DNA of 64,000 nt, from contig NZ_LMEZ01000001.1 in the NCBI RefSeq assembly GCF_001426545.1, positions 1,178,506 through 1,242,505 of the forward strand, read 5' to 3'. The notes under the pieces were generated by a model. That model searched no databases and was not told the DNA's origin. It saw only the letters and a list, made by a program, of their open reading frames with translations. Below are positions 30,343-43,229 of this stretch, piece after piece; the first letter of the stretch is position 1, and each line of letters starts with the position of its first letter. Position numbers and translations under genes: made by a program. Source of the DNA: Mycobacterium sp. Root135 (lineage in GTDB: Bacteria > Actinomycetota > Actinomycetes > Mycobacteriales > Mycobacteriaceae).

Positions 30343-31983
30343 CTACTCCACTCCAATCAACAGCGCGTCGCCTCGGTGGCCCGTCTGGTAGGTCACCAGC
30401 TCGGCACCGAGGTGGTGTTGGTGCACGTGGTCCCGCAGCGCGGCGCCCACCGCGGGGTCGACCCCGTCGCCGGTGAGGACCGTGACGAGTTCGCCTCCGG
30501 CCCCGAGCAACAGGTCGATCAGACCCGCGCCAGCGGCGGTCACGTCACGCGCGACGATCAGCACCTCGTCACCGGAGATGGCCAGGCCGTCGCCGGGGTG
30601 GCACGCGCCAGCCCACGTCAAGGCCTTCTCAGTTGCCACCCGCACCGATCCGCTTCTGGCCCCCGCAGCTGCGCGGGCCATCGTGTAACCGTCGTCGACG
30701 GCTTGCCGGGTGGCGTCGTGGACGGCCAGCGCCGCCAGCCCCTGGACCATCGAGCCCGCGGGCACGGGCACCACGTCGATGCCCCAACCGATCGCCGCGG
30801 TGCACCCTGCCACCAGTTCCTCGGCGGCGACGTAGCCGTTGGGCAGCACCAGGATTTGAGCGGCTCCCGCGTCGATCAGCGCGCGAAGCAGTTGTTTGGC
30901 GCTGATCGCAGCGTCGGCGTCCTGGCGAAGGACGTGGGCGCCCTCGCCCTCGAACAGGGCCGACGCGCCGTCGCCGTCGACGACGGCGAGGACTGCCCGG
31001 TCGCGGGTCCAGCCACCGGACGGGTGGGACCCCGAGCCGGAGAGCGCGGTGATCTGGATTCGACTGGGGGTGCCGACACCAAGGCCCACCTCGACGGCAC
31101 CGCCGGCGTCGTCGGTGTGTACGTGCACCGAATAGCGGCCGTCGGTTCCGGACGCGGCGATGGTCACCGAATCTCCGAGCTGCTCGAGGCGCAGGCGGAG
31201 ACCGTCCAGGCCGTCCTGGTCGCAGCCGTCGACGAGGTACATCACCTCGAACTGAGGTGGGGCTGCGGCCGTAACGTCGGTGGGCGCGACGTCGGGGCCG
31301 GAACGTTCGTAGGTCGCGCGGTGCGGAGTGTGCCCGGTGAGGGTGGCGGTCATGGCGTCGAGCAGGACGAGCAGTCCGCGACCGCCGGCGTCGACGACGC
31401 CCGCGTCGGCAAGTACGTCGAGCTGCTCGGTGGTCTTCTCGAGCGCGACCACCGCGGCGTCGGCGGCGGTGGCGACCACGTCGGCGACGTCGGCCGCGCC
31501 CCCAGCTCCCGAGTCGGCGGCGCCCTCCGCTGCGCTCGCGGCGGCGGCGAGAACCGAGACGATGGTGCCGGGTACCGCCTGGCCGACGGAGGCGTCGGCG
31601 AGCACGACCGCGTGCCGTAGCGCCGAGGCGAGCAGCGGTCCGTCGACGTCGGCCAGCACCCCGTCTCGCTCGTCGGCGGCACCGCCCGCGACGTCGGCAA
31701 GACCGCGCAGAATTTGGGAGAGGATCACCCCGGAGTTGCCCCTGGCCCCCTGGAGCGCGCCCTCGGCCAGGGCGGCCGCGACCCCCGCCACGTCGGTGGT
31801 GCGCAGCGACTCTGCCCTGGCACCGGCCGCCCGCATGGTGAACAGCATGTTGGTTCCGGTGTCCGCGTCGGCGACGGGGAACACGTTGAGGCGGTTGATT
31901 TCGTCGGTCCTGGCGATGAGGTGGTTGACGGCGGTGTGCGCCCACTCGTTCAACGCGGTGGCGTCGAGCCGGCGTGCGGACAT
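30343..31983 (-). CDS. DAK2 domain fatty acid kinase-like protein (FakA/YloV type)
   Basis: A 546-residue protein with an N-terminal DAK2 domain containing [15 protein letters not shown], the metal/ATP aspartate signature, and a C-terminal DUF1949-like half, as in FakA of Firmicutes. FakA phosphorylates fatty acids bound to FakB; no fakB is adjacent. From memory the M. tuberculosis H37Rv locus is split (Rv2974c/Rv2975c); here it is intact. ATG 31983 gives [15 protein letters not shown] at 32019 is an alternative, with TAGGCT 9 bases before it. recG abuts downstream. Confidence 0.85.
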   Translation of the reverse strand: MSARRLDATALNEWAHTAVNHLIARTDEINRLNVFPVADADTGTNMLFTMRAAGARAESLRTTDVAGVAAALAEGALQGARGNSGVILSQILRGLADVAGGAADERDGVLADVDGPLLASALRHAVVLADASVGQAVPGTIVSVLAAAASAAEGAADSGAGGAADVADVVATAADAAVVALEKTTEQLDVLADAGVVDAGGRGLLVLLDAMTATLTGHTPHRATYERSGPDVAPTDVTAAAPPQFEVMYLVDGCDQDGLDGLRLRLEQLGDSVTIAASGTDGRYSVHVHTDDAGGAVEVGLGVGTPSRIQITALSGSGSHPSGGWTRDRAVLAVVDGDGASALFEGEGAHVLRQDADAAISAKQLLRALIDAGAAQILVLPNGYVAAEELVAGCTAAIGWGIDVVPVPAGSMVQGLAALAVHDATRQAVDDGYTMARAAAGARSGSVRVATEKALTWAGACHPGDGLAISGDEVLIVARDVTAAGAGLIDLLLGAGGELVTVLTGDGVDPAVGAALRDHVHQHHLGAELVTYQTGHRGDALLIGVE

Positions 31984-32104
31984 GCCCCAACCGCCTCTCC
32001 CTCGACCCAACGCGGCCACGTGCGCGTCAGCCTAGCCAGTGTGTCCGACGAGCCCCCGACGCCGTCGTCGCCATGCACGAGGAACCGCGTCGGTGGACAC
32101 CGTT

Positions 32105-32133
32105 TTGGCGATACCAGGGGCGGCCGGTATCCT
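32105..32133 (+). promoter_or_regulatory. Sigma-A-type promoter for rpmB
   Basis: TTGGCG (32105-32110) and TATCCT (32128-32133) are separated by 17 bases, the optimum spacing. Transcription would start near 32140, leaving a leader of about 60 bases before rpmB. The AAGGAG ribosome site is at 32188-32193. Confidence 0.6.
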
Positions 32134-32198
32134 GGTCAGGTTGTTGGGTCACCCGCGGTTGCGGTTGTTGGCCCCCAGTTCCGATCAAGGAGTTTCAC

Positions 32199-32393
32199 AT
32201 GGCTGCGGTTTGCGATGTCTGCGGAAAGGGCCCCGGCTTCGGTAAGTCGGTGTCGCACTCCCATCGTCGGACGAACCGTCGGTGGGACCCGAACATTCAG
32301 ACGGTGCACGCCGTCTCCCGCCCCGGCGGAAACAAGAAGCGCATCAACGCTTGTACCTCCTGCATCAAGGCAGGCAAGGTCGCGCGCGGCTGA
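32199..32393 (+). CDS. rpmB: 50S ribosomal protein L28, zinc-binding type
   Basis: A 64-residue ribosomal protein. It keeps both CxxC pairs, CDVC near the start and CTSC near the end, so it is the zinc-containing C+ form; mycobacteria often carry a second cysteine-free L28 under Zur control. The SHRRTNRRW segment is the L28 signature. The ATG has AAGGAG 5 bases upstream. It is monocistronic and divergent from the DAK2 gene. Confidence 0.96.
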   Translation: MAAVCDVCGKGPGFGKSVSHSHRRTNRRWDPNIQTVHAVSRPGGNKKRINACTSCIKAGKVARG

Positions 32394-32416
32394 TTGCCGC
32401 TCCACCACTTCACCGT

Positions 32417-32472
32417 CGAGTGTGCGGTGAGATCGTCCCGACCCGTCGGATCGCGATCTCGCAGCACACTCG
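32417..32472. repeat. Long imperfect hairpin, copy 2 of a repeated element
   Basis: Arms CGAGTGTGCGGTGAGATCG and CGATCTCGCAGCACACTCG pair with two mismatches over 19 bases. It sits between the convergent ends of rpmB and ung and so can terminate both. The outer arms are almost identical to the hairpin at 18474-18529. Confidence 0.6.
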
Positions 32473-32490
32473 ATCGTGTGCTGCGTCGCT

Positions 32491-33174
32491 CTAGGGCAGG
32501 CGCCAGTCGATCGGCTCTCCGCCGAGCTCGGCCAGCAATTCGTTCGCGCGGCTGAACGGCCGCGAGCCGAAGAATCCACGCGACGCCGACAGCGGCGACG
32601 GATGAACCGACTCGATGATCGCGCAATGCGTACCCGTCAGCATCGGCTTCAACGTCTGCGCGTCCCGGCCCCAGAGCACCGCCACCATGGGCGTGGGTCG
32701 GGCCACCAAGGCGCGAATCGCGCACTCGGTGACCGCTTCCCAGCCCTTGCCACGATGTGACGCCGGGGTACCCGATCGCACCGTCAGCACCCTGTTGAGC
32801 ATCATCACGCCCTGGTCCGCCCACGGCGACAGGTCACCGCAACTCGGCGCGGGATGGCCGAGGTCGGTGGCGTACTCCTTGAAGATGTTGTCGAGGCTGC
32901 GCGGCAGCGGACGTACGTCGGGCGCCACCGAGAAGCTCAAGCCAACGGCGTGCCCGGGAGTCGGGTACGGGTCCTGGCCGACGATGAGCACGCGCACCCG
33001 GTCAAGGGGAAAGGTGAAGGCGCGCAGCACGTTTTCCCCGGCGGGCAGGTAGCGCTGTCCGGCCGCGATTTCGGATCTGAGGAACTCGCCCATCTGGGCG
33101 ACCTGGTCTTCGACTGGCTCGAGGGCAGTGGCCCAGCCGGGGTCGACGAGTTCTGAGAGGGGGCGCGCAGTCAC
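32491..33174 (-). CDS. ung: Uracil-DNA glycosylase
   Basis: A 227-residue repair enzyme that removes uracil from DNA. The water-activating D68 is in [10 protein letters not shown], and the leucine intercalation loop is [13 protein letters not shown]. Length is standard. The GTG start has TAGGTT 8 bases upstream and no ribosome site, so the mRNA may be nearly leaderless. thiL ends 28 bases upstream. Confidence 0.97.
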   Translation of the reverse strand: MTARPLSELVDPGWATALEPVEDQVAQMGEFLRSEIAAGQRYLPAGENVLRAFTFPLDRVRVLIVGQDPYPTPGHAVGLSFSVAPDVRPLPRSLDNIFKEYATDLGHPAPSCGDLSPWADQGVMMLNRVLTVRSGTPASHRGKGWEAVTECAIRALVARPTPMVAVLWGRDAQTLKPMLTGTHCAIIESVHPSPLSASRGFFGSRPFSRANELLAELGGEPIDWRLP

Positions 33175-33202
33175 GAGAGGTCAACCTAGCGTGCTGGCGG
33201 GG

Positions 33203-34159
33203 TCAGAACGACCGCCAGCCCCCCTGGCCGGTCCACTCGGCCCCGTCGACCAGCACCCGCGGCGGCCCCTCGATGACGACGCCGATCTCTCGCCAGCCGT
33301 CGGGCACGGCCGCGGGGAACGTCGCGACGAGCGCGTGGTCCTCGCCCCCGCCGAGCACCAGACTCCACGGGTCCTCCCCCGTCGCCGCGGCGGCCGACGC
33401 GACGGCGTCGCGATCGGCACCGAGTGCGTCTCGGGACACGTCGATACCGACCGCGGACGCGTCGGCGACGTGGCGCAGGTCGGCCAGCAGCCCGTCCGAG
33501 ACGTCCGTCATCGCGGTCGCGCCGGCGTCGGCGGCAACCCGCCCCTGCCCGTAGGGCACCGCCGGGACCAGGTGCCTGCGCCGCAGTTCGGCGAAGTCGG
33601 TGATTGCGTTGCGCAGGAGGGCGTATCCGGCCGCCGACCGCCCGAGGTCGCCGACGACGGCCACGGTGTCGCCCGGTCGGGCGCCGCTGAGCAGCACGGC
33701 CGGCCTGCCCTCCAGGTCACCGAGCACGGTCACCGAGATGACCCACTGCGGCGCGGCGACCAGATCTCCTCCGACGATGCTCGCCCCGAACGTGCCTGCC
33801 TCCGTCCACAGCCCGTCGGAGAGCGCTTCGGCGTCGGCCCCGAGGGTGGCGCCGGGAGCGCCGAAGCCGACGACGAACGACGTCGCGGTGCCTCCCATCG
33901 CCTCGATGTCGGCGGCGTTCTGGGCGATCGCCTTGCGCCCGATGTCGTGCGGCGTCGACCAATCCAGCCGAAAGTGCCTGCCCTCGACCAACATGTCCGT
34001 CGACACCACGACGCGACCGTCGGGCGCCGTCACCACCGCGGCGTCGTCACCGGGACCGACGAGGACGCTCGGCGGGTGCACGCGTCCTTCGACGAGGCGG
34101 TCGATCACCGTGAACTCGCCGAGGTCGGCCAGCGTCTCGGCGCGCTCGTCGTCAGCCAT
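33203..34159 (-). CDS. thiL: Thiamine-monophosphate kinase
   Basis: A 318-residue kinase forming thiamine diphosphate from the monophosphate, the last step of the pathway. The N-terminal VGPGDDAAVV and STDMLVEGRHF loops and the later TDVSDGL and LGGGEDHAL motifs are characteristic. ATG 34159 is preceded by AAGGGG. It is divergent from the Lrp-domain gene across about 100 bases and upstream of ung. Confidence 0.95.
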   Translation of the reverse strand: MADDERAETLADLGEFTVIDRLVEGRVHPPSVLVGPGDDAAVVTAPDGRVVVSTDMLVEGRHFRLDWSTPHDIGRKAIAQNAADIEAMGGTATSFVVGFGAPGATLGADAEALSDGLWTEAGTFGASIVGGDLVAAPQWVISVTVLGDLEGRPAVLLSGARPGDTVAVVGDLGRSAAGYALLRNAITDFAELRRRHLVPAVPYGQGRVAADAGATAMTDVSDGLLADLRHVADASAVGIDVSRDALGADRDAVASAAAATGEDPWSLVLGGGEDHALVATFPAAVPDGWREIGVVIEGPPRVLVDGAEWTGQGGWRSF

Positions 34160-34258
34160 GTCACCCCTTGGTTGCGTGTCCTGAACACCGGCGCGACCTG
34201 CGGTACGTTTGGTCCCTGCGGCGTGGAGTCTATGCAGCCCGAACGGAGGACGGCGCGA

Positions 34259-34501
34259 GTGGTCGAGGCATTCATGCTGATTCAGACCGAGGTGGGTCGC
34301 GCCGAGGTCGTCGCCAAGCAACTCGCGGCGTTGGCCGGGGTGTCGTCGTCGGAGTACGTGACGGGCCCCTACGACGTCGTGGTGCGCGTGGCGGCGGCGA
34401 CGGCGTCGGAGTTGCAGTCGGTGGTGGTTCCCAGTGTGCAAGGGGTGACCGGGATCACCCGCACCCTGACCTGTCCAATCGCCGACGGGGCGCACTCCTA
34501 G
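34259..34501 (+). CDS. Stand-alone Lrp/AsnC ligand-binding domain protein
   Basis: An 80-residue protein that is only the RAM/ligand-sensing half of Lrp/AsnC regulators (VEAFMLIQTEVG, EYVTGPYDVVV, PSVQGVTGI). There is no helix-turn-helix. Stand-alone RAM proteins bind amino acids and form oligomers; they may modulate a full-length Lrp. The start is GTG 34259 with GGAGG 9 bases upstream. ATG 34232 would add nine residues not typical of the family. The DUF3515 gene starts 6 bases after the stop. Confidence 0.85.
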   Translation: MVEAFMLIQTEVGRAEVVAKQLAALAGVSSSEYVTGPYDVVVRVAAATASELQSVVVPSVQGVTGITRTLTCPIADGAHS

Positions 34502-34507
34502 AGTGCA

Positions 34508-35098
34508 GTGGTGACCGAGCCCGATTCGACGCCCGATCCGACGCCCGATCAGCAGCCGGCACCCGAGGCTGCCTCCGACGGTCCGTCCCGTCGGGTCATC
34601 ATCGCGGCGGTCGCCGTCGCGGTCGCGGCGGTCGTCGCCGTTCTCGCGTTTGCGGCCACCAGGGAGGCGGCTCCCGTACCGGGTCCCGTCGCCATCGCCG
34701 CGGCGCCGGCCCCCCAAGCCGACAGCGACGGCTGCAAGGCCTTGATGAAGGACCTTCCCGACGACCTCGACGACTACCATCGGGCCGAGGCGATGGCACC
34801 CGCGCCCGCCAGTGCGGCGGCGTGGCAGAGCGAACCAGGCAGCGATCTCGTCGTCCTGCGGTGCGGGATCGGCAGGCCCGACGACTTCTCGGCGAGCGCG
34901 CCACTGCAGGCGGTCGACGACGTGCTCTGGTTCCGCATTCCCGGGGTCGACCGCACCACCTGGGTTGCCGTGGATCGGCCGGTCTACGTCGCGTTGACGC
35001 TGCCCGAGGGGTCGGGGCCGACGCCGATCCAACTTCTCTCGAGGGCGGTGGCCAAGGCGATGCCCGCGGTCGTGCCCGATCCTGGACCGGTCCGCTAG
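34508..35098 (+). CDS. DUF3515 family anchored protein (Rv2980-like)
   Basis: A 196-residue protein with an acidic Pro-rich N-terminus (1-25), one transmembrane segment at about 29-50 and an extracytoplasmic domain with conserved cysteines in DGCKAL and VLRCGIG, probably a disulfide. [17 protein letters not shown] is the family core. Function unknown. The position beside ddl is conserved in mycobacteria and suggests an envelope role, without proof. Two adjacent GTG codons (34508, 34511) could start it. Its stop shares CTAG with ddl. Confidence 0.8.
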   Translation: MVTEPDSTPDPTPDQQPAPEAASDGPSRRVIIAAVAVAVAAVVAVLAFAATREAAPVPGPVAIAAAPAPQADSDGCKALMKDLPDDLDDYHRAEAMAPAPASAAAWQSEPGSDLVVLRCGIGRPDDFSASAPLQAVDDVLWFRIPGVDRTTWVAVDRPVYVALTLPEGSGPTPIQLLSRAVAKAMPAVVPDPGPVR

Positions 35099-36210
35099 CG
35101 CAGTCCGATGCCCCGTGCCACCGCCGTGTCGACCATGGCGGCCAACAGCGTCGGGTAGTCCACGCCGCTGGCGGCCCACATCCTCGGGTACATCGAGATG
35201 GTGGTGAACCCCGGCATGGTGTTGATCTCGTTGATCACCGGACCGTCGTCGGTCAGGAAGAAGTCGACGCGGGCCAGCCCCTGACAGTCGATGGCGCGGA
35301 AGGCCCTGATCGCCAATTGCCGTATCTCGTCGGCGATGTCGTCGTCGATCTTGGCTGGCACGTCGAGCTCGGCCGCGTCTTCGAGGTATTTGGTGGCGAA
35401 GTCGTAGAACGCGTCCTCGCGACCACGGACACCGGCCACCCGGATCTCGCCGACGGTGCTGGCCTCGACGCGACCGTCGGGGAATTCCAGGACGCCGCAC
35501 TCCAATTCGCGACCGGGCACCGCGGCCTCGACGATCACCTTGGGATCGTGGCGGCGCGCGTTGGCGATGGCCGCGTCGAGGTCGTCCCACTCGGTGACCC
35601 GGCTGACGCCGATCGAGGAACCGCCGCGAGCGGGTTTGACGAACACCGGCAGGCCGAGCCGCTCACGGGCGTCCAGGTCGAGCGTCTCGTCGTGGGCGCG
35701 CAACACCACCTGGTCACCGATGGGCAATCCTTCGGCGGCGAGGAGTTTCTTGGTGAACTCCTTGTCCATGCCTGCCGCGCTGGCCAGGACGCCTGCGCCG
35801 ACGTAAGGCACCCCGGCGAGTTCGAGCAGCCCCTGAATCGTGCCGTCCTCGCCGTACGGACCGTGCAGCACCGGGAAGACGACGTCGACGGAGGCGAGGA
35901 CGTCACCAGGCCCCTCACCGAGGGACACCAGTTGGCCGCGCCGGCCCGGGTCGGCGGCAAGCGCAAGGGCCGTGCCCGTCGCAGCCGTGACCTCGGGGAG
36001 CTGGCCGTCGGTGATGGCGAGCGACTCGTGCCCACCGTCGGTGAGCACCCACGATCCCTCGGGTGTGATGCCGACGGCGACCACCTCGAAGCGGTCCGGG
36101 TCGAGGTTGCGCAGGATGCTGCCAGCCGAAACGCACGAGATGGCGTGCTCTGAGCTTCGTCCGCCGTAGACGACGGCGACGCGGACACGGGGGCTCGAGC
36201 TGGAAGTCAC
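35095..36210 (-). CDS. ddl: D-alanine--D-alanine ligase
   Basis: A 371-residue ATP-grasp ligase making the D-Ala-D-Ala end of the peptidoglycan stem; target of D-cycloserine. Motifs: [11 protein letters not shown] near the start, [28 protein letters not shown], and near the end ARVDFF plus [12 protein letters not shown] with the metal-binding asparagine and glutamate. GTG start at 36210; a TAGCCT hexamer lies 9 bases upstream. The PLP enzyme gene ends 18 bases upstream. Confidence 0.96.
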   Translation of the reverse strand: MTSSSSPRVRVAVVYGGRSSEHAISCVSAGSILRNLDPDRFEVVAVGITPEGSWVLTDGGHESLAITDGQLPEVTAATGTALALAADPGRRGQLVSLGEGPGDVLASVDVVFPVLHGPYGEDGTIQGLLELAGVPYVGAGVLASAAGMDKEFTKKLLAAEGLPIGDQVVLRAHDETLDLDARERLGLPVFVKPARGGSSIGVSRVTEWDDLDAAIANARRHDPKVIVEAAVPGRELECGVLEFPDGRVEASTVGEIRVAGVRGREDAFYDFATKYLEDAAELDVPAKIDDDIADEIRQLAIRAFRAIDCQGLARVDFFLTDDGPVINEINTMPGFTTISMYPRMWAASGVDYPTLLAAMVDTAVARGIGLR

Positions 36211-36228
36211 AACCTAGAGAGGCTACCG

Positions 36229-39031
<2,803 letters not shown>

Positions 39032-39053
39032 CACGCCCGACCGGACATAGGGG

Positions 39054-41228
39054 ATGATCTCCTCTGTGACCGAAGCCGAGACACGACCTTCCAACGCGGG
39101 CTGGACATCGGACGGCAACACGCCCGACGCCCCGCCGGCCACCACCACGGGCTCGGTCGACCCCTCGGGGTCGGAGGCCCTGCCCGACGACCGCTACCTC
39201 AACCGCGAATTGAGTTGGCTCGACTTCAACTCGCGCGTTCTCGCCCTCGCGGCCGATCCCTCTCTGGCGCTGCTGGAGCGGGCCAAGTTCCTGGCGATCT
39301 TCTCGTCGAATCTCGACGAGTTCTACATGGTTCGCGTCGCCGGCCTCAAGCGCCGCGACGAGATGGGACTGTCGGTTCGCTCGGCTGACGGGTTGTCGCC
39401 CCGCGAGCAGCTACGCCGCATCGGCGAGCGCACGCAGCAGTTGGCCAGCAGGCACGCCAAGGTGTTCATGGAAGCGGTGCGACCCGCGCTCGCCGACGAG
39501 GGCATCATCGTGGTGACGTGGGCTCAGCTCGACGACGACGAACGCGCGCGGCTGTCGGTGTACTTCCACGAACAGGTTTTCCCGGTCCTCACTCCGCTGG
39601 CCGTCGACCCCGCGCACCCGTTCCCCTTCGTCAGCGGGTTGAGCCTGAACCTCGCGGTCACCGTCAAACAGCCCGAGGACGGCACGCAGCACTTCGCTCG
39701 AGTCAAGGTTCCCGACAACGTCGACCGGTTCGTCGAACTCGGTCCTCGCGAAGGTGGCGCGGCCATCCGGTTCCTTCCGATGGAGGAGCTCATCTCGGCC
39801 TTCCTCTCGGTGCTGTTCCCTGGGCTGGAGGTCGTGGAGCATCACGCCTTCCGCATCACGCGCAACGCCGACTTCGAGGTCGAAGAGGACCGCGACGAAG
39901 ATCTCCTTCAGGCCCTGGAACGCGAACTCGCGCGTCGCCGCTTCGGTTCGCCCGTGCGGCTGGAAGTCGCCGACGACATGACCGAGAACATGCTCGAGCT
40001 TCTGCTGCGTGAGCTCGACGTCCACCCCGGTGACGTGATCGAGGTGCCCGGCCTCCTCGATCTGTCGTCACTGTGGCAGATCTACGGAGTGGACCGACCC
40101 AAGCTCAAGGACCCGCCGTTCGTGCCGGCGACGCCTCCCGCGTTCGGCGAGCGGGAAACGCCCAAGAGCATTTTCGCGACGCTGCGTGACGGCGACGTGT
40201 TGGTCCACCACCCGTACGACTCGTTCTCCACGACGGTCCAGCGCTTCATCGAGCAGGCGGCCGCGGATCCGAATGTGCTCGCCATCAAGCAGACGCTGTA
40301 CCGGACGTCCGGTGATTCGCCGATCGTCAGTGCGCTCATCGACGCCGCCGAGGCAGGCAAGCAGGTCGTGGCGCTGGTCGAGATCAAGGCCCGCTTCGAC
40401 GAGCAGGCCAACATCAAGTGGGCCCGCGCACTCGAGCAGGCGGGCGTCCACGTGGTGTACGGCCTGATCGGCCTCAAGACCCATTGCAAGACATGCCTCG
40501 TCGTGCGCCGCGAGGGCTCGACCATCAGGCGCTACTGCCACATCGGGACGGGCAACTACAACCCCAAGACCTCTCGACTCTACGAAGACGTGGGGTTGTT
40601 GACGGCGTCGCCCGACATCGGCGCCGATCTCACCGATCTCTTCAATTCCCTTACCGGCTACTCCCGCAAGGTGTCCTACCGCAACCTCCTGGTCGCTCCG
40701 TACGGCGTCCGTCGGGGCATCGTCGAGCGCATCGAGCGGGAGATCGCGGCACACCGGGACGGGGCCGACGCGCGGATCAGGGTGAAGGCCAACGCGCTCG
40801 TCGACGAGCAGGTGATCGACGCGCTCTACCGGGCGTCGCAGGCCGGCGTGCCGGTGGAGGTCGTGGTCCGCGGAATTTGTGCGCTCCGGCCAGGCGTCCA
40901 GGGATTCTCGGAGAACGTCACGGTCCGGTCGATTCTCGGGCGGTTCCTTGAACATTCACGGATTATTCACTTCCGCGCCATCGACGAATTCTGGATCGGC
41001 AGCGCCGACATGATGCATCGTAATCTGGACCGTCGCGTCGAGGTGATGGCACAGGTGAAGGATCCGAGGTTGGCCGATCAACTCAACGACGTCTTCGAGT
41101 CGGCGATGGATCCGACCACCAGGTGCTGGGAACTCGGTTCCGACGGTCACTGGACCGCGTCGCCGCACGCGGGTCAGACGGTGCGGGACCACCAGGTGTC
41201 GCTGATGGAACGTCACCGGCATCCGTGA
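39054..41228 (+). CDS. ppk: Polyphosphate kinase 1
   Basis: A 724-residue enzyme that reversibly polymerises the ATP gamma-phosphate to polyphosphate. N-terminal domain [15 protein letters not shown] domain, and two phospholipase D-like C-terminal domains. Catalytic histidines are expected in [11 protein letters not shown] and EHSRIIHF, with [11 protein letters not shown] as the second signature. Length fits PPK1. ATG 39054 or GTG 39066 could start it. The sequence ends close to mutT1, 66 bases downstream. Confidence 0.96.
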   Translation: MISSVTEAETRPSNAGWTSDGNTPDAPPATTTGSVDPSGSEALPDDRYLNRELSWLDFNSRVLALAADPSLALLERAKFLAIFSSNLDEFYMVRVAGLKRRDEMGLSVRSADGLSPREQLRRIGERTQQLASRHAKVFMEAVRPALADEGIIVVTWAQLDDDERARLSVYFHEQVFPVLTPLAVDPAHPFPFVSGLSLNLAVTVKQPEDGTQHFARVKVPDNVDRFVELGPREGGAAIRFLPMEELISAFLSVLFPGLEVVEHHAFRITRNADFEVEEDRDEDLLQALERELARRRFGSPVRLEVADDMTENMLELLLRELDVHPGDVIEVPGLLDLSSLWQIYGVDRPKLKDPPFVPATPPAFGERETPKSIFATLRDGDVLVHHPYDSFSTTVQRFIEQAAADPNVLAIKQTLYRTSGDSPIVSALIDAAEAGKQVVALVEIKARFDEQANIKWARALEQAGVHVVYGLIGLKTHCKTCLVVRREGSTIRRYCHIGTGNYNPKTSRLYEDVGLLTASPDIGADLTDLFNSLTGYSRKVSYRNLLVAPYGVRRGIVERIEREIAAHRDGADARIRVKANALVDEQVIDALYRASQAGVPVEVVVRGICALRPGVQGFSENVTVRSILGRFLEHSRIIHFRAIDEFWIGSADMMHRNLDRRVEVMAQVKDPRLADQLNDVFESAMDPTTRCWELGSDGHWTASPHAGQTVRDHQVSLMERHRHP

Positions 41229-41294
41229 CGTCGACTGGTCACCCGAGGGCCACCTTCTGACCGTCGCGTCCCCGAATGAGTTGCAGGAGTTGAG

Positions 41295-42230
41295 GTGACG
41301 AAGAAATCGCCGTCGTCGGCGGCCACGAAGGTGACGTCCGCGGCGGGCGCGGTGTTGTGGCGCCCGGACGTGGACGGCTCCAATGACGTCGCCGCGCCAC
41401 TGGTCGCGGTGGTGCACCGACCGCGTTACGACGACTGGTCGCTGCCCAAGGGCAAGGTGGATCCCGGTGAGACCGAACCGGTGACCGCGGTGCGGGAAGT
41501 CCTCGAGGAGACCGGGTACGCATCGGAGTTGGGTCGGCGACTCGCGGCGGTCAGCTATCCCCTCGAGTCCGGCGTCAAGCACGTGCGGTACTGGGCCGCC
41601 CGCGCCGTGGGTGGTGATTTCGCCCCGAACGACGAGGTCGACGAGCTCGTCTGGTTGTCCCCCGCGCAGGCGCTCAAACGACTGCAGTATCCCCATGATC
41701 GGAAGGTGCTGCGCTGCTTCGCCAAGAAGCCCGCCGACACCCGCACGGTGTTGGTCGTCCGGCACGGTACCGCGGGCAGCAAGGCCAGGTACAAGGGCGA
41801 CGACCGCAACCGGCCACTGGACAAGCACGGTCGCGCGCAGGCTGAGTCTCTGGTGGGGCAGCTGTTGGCGTTCGGCGCCACCGAGGTTCACGCCGCCCCG
41901 AGGGTGCGCTGTCACCAGACGGTCGGCCCGCTGGCCGAGGAGTTGGGCGTCCCGATCCACGACGAGCCCACGCTGACCGAGGAGGCGTACGCCGACGGTC
42001 ACGGGCCGGCGCGACGGCGCCTTCTCGAGATCGCGACATCCGACGGCACGCCGGTGATCTGCTCGCAGGGCAAGGTCATTCCGGATCTCATCGCGTGGTG
42101 GTGCGACCGCGACGGGGTGCGACCGGACAAGTCACGCAACCGCAAGGGCAGCACGTGGGTGCTGTCGCTGGTGGGCGAGACGTTGATTGCCGCCGATCAC
42201 ATCGGCAGCCCCTTGGCCGCCGACAGGTAG
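41295..42230 (+). CDS. mutT1: MutT1: Nudix hydrolase with C-terminal histidine phosphatase domain
   Basis: A 311-residue two-domain protein. The Nudix box spans 53-75 (G53, E59, R67-E68, E71-E72). The C-terminal domain starts near 152 with [10 protein letters not shown], the phosphohistidine motif of histidine phosphatases. MutT1 of mycobacteria is known to convert 8-oxo-dGTP and Ap4A-type nucleotides, with the second domain acting on the products. GTG start after GAGTTGAG. Confidence 0.95.
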   Translation: MTKKSPSSAATKVTSAAGAVLWRPDVDGSNDVAAPLVAVVHRPRYDDWSLPKGKVDPGETEPVTAVREVLEETGYASELGRRLAAVSYPLESGVKHVRYWAARAVGGDFAPNDEVDELVWLSPAQALKRLQYPHDRKVLRCFAKKPADTRTVLVVRHGTAGSKARYKGDDRNRPLDKHGRAQAESLVGQLLAFGATEVHAAPRVRCHQTVGPLAEELGVPIHDEPTLTEEAYADGHGPARRRLLEIATSDGTPVICSQGKVIPDLIAWWCDRDGVRPDKSRNRKGSTWVLSLVGETLIAADHIGSPLAADR

Positions 42231-42242
42231 TCCACACGCAGA

Positions 42243-42273
42243 CACGCCGTGGATCTGAGCGATCCACGGCGTG
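42243..42273. terminator. Bidirectional terminator between mutT1 and hupB
   Basis: Perfect 13-base arms CACGCCGTGGATC and GATCCACGGCGTG with a 5-base loop, between convergent gene ends. There is no long T-run on either strand. Confidence 0.7.
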
Positions 42274-42304
42274 CCTTGTACCGGAACTGATTCCGGAAAT
42301 GCTG

Positions 42305-43027
42305 CTACTTACGGCCCTTCTTGGCGGGGGCCTTCTTCGCGGGCGCCTTGGTGGCGACGGTCTTCTTGGCCGGCGCCTTGGTGGCGGCAGCCTTCTTGAC
42401 CGGAGCCGCCTTGGTGGCGGTGGTCTTCTTGGCCGGCGCCTTGGTGGCGGTGGCCTTCTTGGCCGACGCCTTGGTGGCGGTGGTCTTCTTGGCCGGCGCC
42501 TTGGTGGCGACGGTCTTCTTGGCCGGCGCCTTGGTGGCGGCGGTCTTGGCCGGAGCCTTGGTGGCAGCGGTCTTCTTGGCCGGCGCCTTGGTGGCGGTGG
42601 CCTTCTTGACCGGAGCCGCCTTGGTGGCGACGGTCTTCTTGGCCGGAGCCTTGGTGGCAGCCTTCTTGACTGCCTTCTTGGCCGCAGTCCGCTTCGCGGG
42701 TGCAGCTGTGGCACCGCGCTTTACGGCGGGGCCTTCCGACGGGAGACGCTGTGCGCCAGACACAACGGCCTTGAACTGTGCCCCTGGGCGGAATGCCGGG
42801 ACGGACGTCGGCTTGACCTTGACGGTCTCACCGGTGCGCGGATTTCGCGCAACACGGGCGGCGCGGCGACGCTGCTCGAACACGCCGAAGCCGGTGATGG
42901 TGACGCTGTCGCCCTTGTGGACGGCACGCACGATGGTGTCGACGACGTTCTCCACGGCGGCAGTGGCCTGCCGACGATCGGTGCCCAACTTGTCCGTGAG
43001 GACGTCGATGAGCTCTGCCTTGTTCAT
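42305..43027 (-). CDS. hupB: DNA-binding protein HupB (HU/Hlp/MDP1) with Lys/Ala repeat tail
   Basis: A 240-residue nucleoid protein. Residues 1-95 are a complete HU domain with DNA-binding arm [20 protein letters not shown]. Residues 100-240 are a basic histone H1-like tail. From 127 the tail is about eleven units of roughly ten residues, such as [10 protein letters not shown]. The protein compacts DNA and binds iron and the cell wall in other mycobacteria. GGAGG lies 6 bases before the ATG, and a promoter at 43074-43103 lies upstream. Confidence 0.96.
   Translation of the reverse strand: MNKAELIDVLTDKLGTDRRQATAAVENVVDTIVRAVHKGDSVTITGFGVFEQRRRAARVARNPRTGETVKVKPTSVPAFRPGAQFKAVVSGAQRLPSEGPAVKRGATAAPAKRTAAKKAVKKAATKAPAKKTVATKAAPVKKATATKAPAKKTAATKAPAKTAATKAPAKKTVATKAPAKKTTATKASAKKATATKAPAKKTTATKAAPVKKAAATKAPAKKTVATKAPAKKAPAKKGRK
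42308..42649 (-). repeat. Tandem ~30-base repeats encoding the HupB tail
   Basis: About eleven imperfect units of 27-33 bases, each built on GCCGGCGCCTTGGTGGCG plus a variable part (plus strand). One unit is short by a codon, two carry an extra alanine codon. The array stays in frame, and copy number is likely to vary between strains. Confidence 0.85.
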
Positions 43028-43073
43028 GCAAAACCTCCGAAGCCTGTGGCCCACCTTGAGCCAACTGAGAGCT

Positions 43074-43103
43074 ACGGTAATCCTTCGGACGCCTGATTTC
43101 CAA
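43074..43103 (-). promoter_or_regulatory. Candidate hupB promoter
   Basis: On the minus strand TTGGAA (43103-43098), an 18-base spacer and TACCGT (43079-43074) precede hupB by 46 bases. The remainder of the 202-base gap to leuD contains a weak terminator-like hairpin (43196-43223) and no gene. Confidence 0.5.
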
Positions 43104-43195
43104 GAGCCACGCCCAATTTCAGGAATAGCTGGCATCAAATTCGGCAATCGGGTTGCCCCACACCACCGGTGGTACGGCGGTCCCAAAACGGGCTT

Positions 43196-43223
43196 GCTGG
43201 GCAGGATTTCGGCCCCGCCCAGC
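43196..43223 (-). terminator. Possible leuD terminator
   Basis: Seven-base arms GCTGGGC and GCCCAGC with a 14-base loop, 6 bases after the leuD stop. The stem is short, so this is a tentative call. Confidence 0.4.
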
Positions 43224-43229
43224 CCTCCG

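Noticed and set aside
42308..42649. CRISPR-like regular repeats
   Set aside because: The units are contiguous without unique spacers and encode the in-frame HupB tail.
43161..43175. CCACCGGTGG palindrome upstream of hupB as an operator
   Set aside because: A 10-base palindrome of this composition is common by chance in such GC-rich DNA, and it lies far from the predicted promoter.
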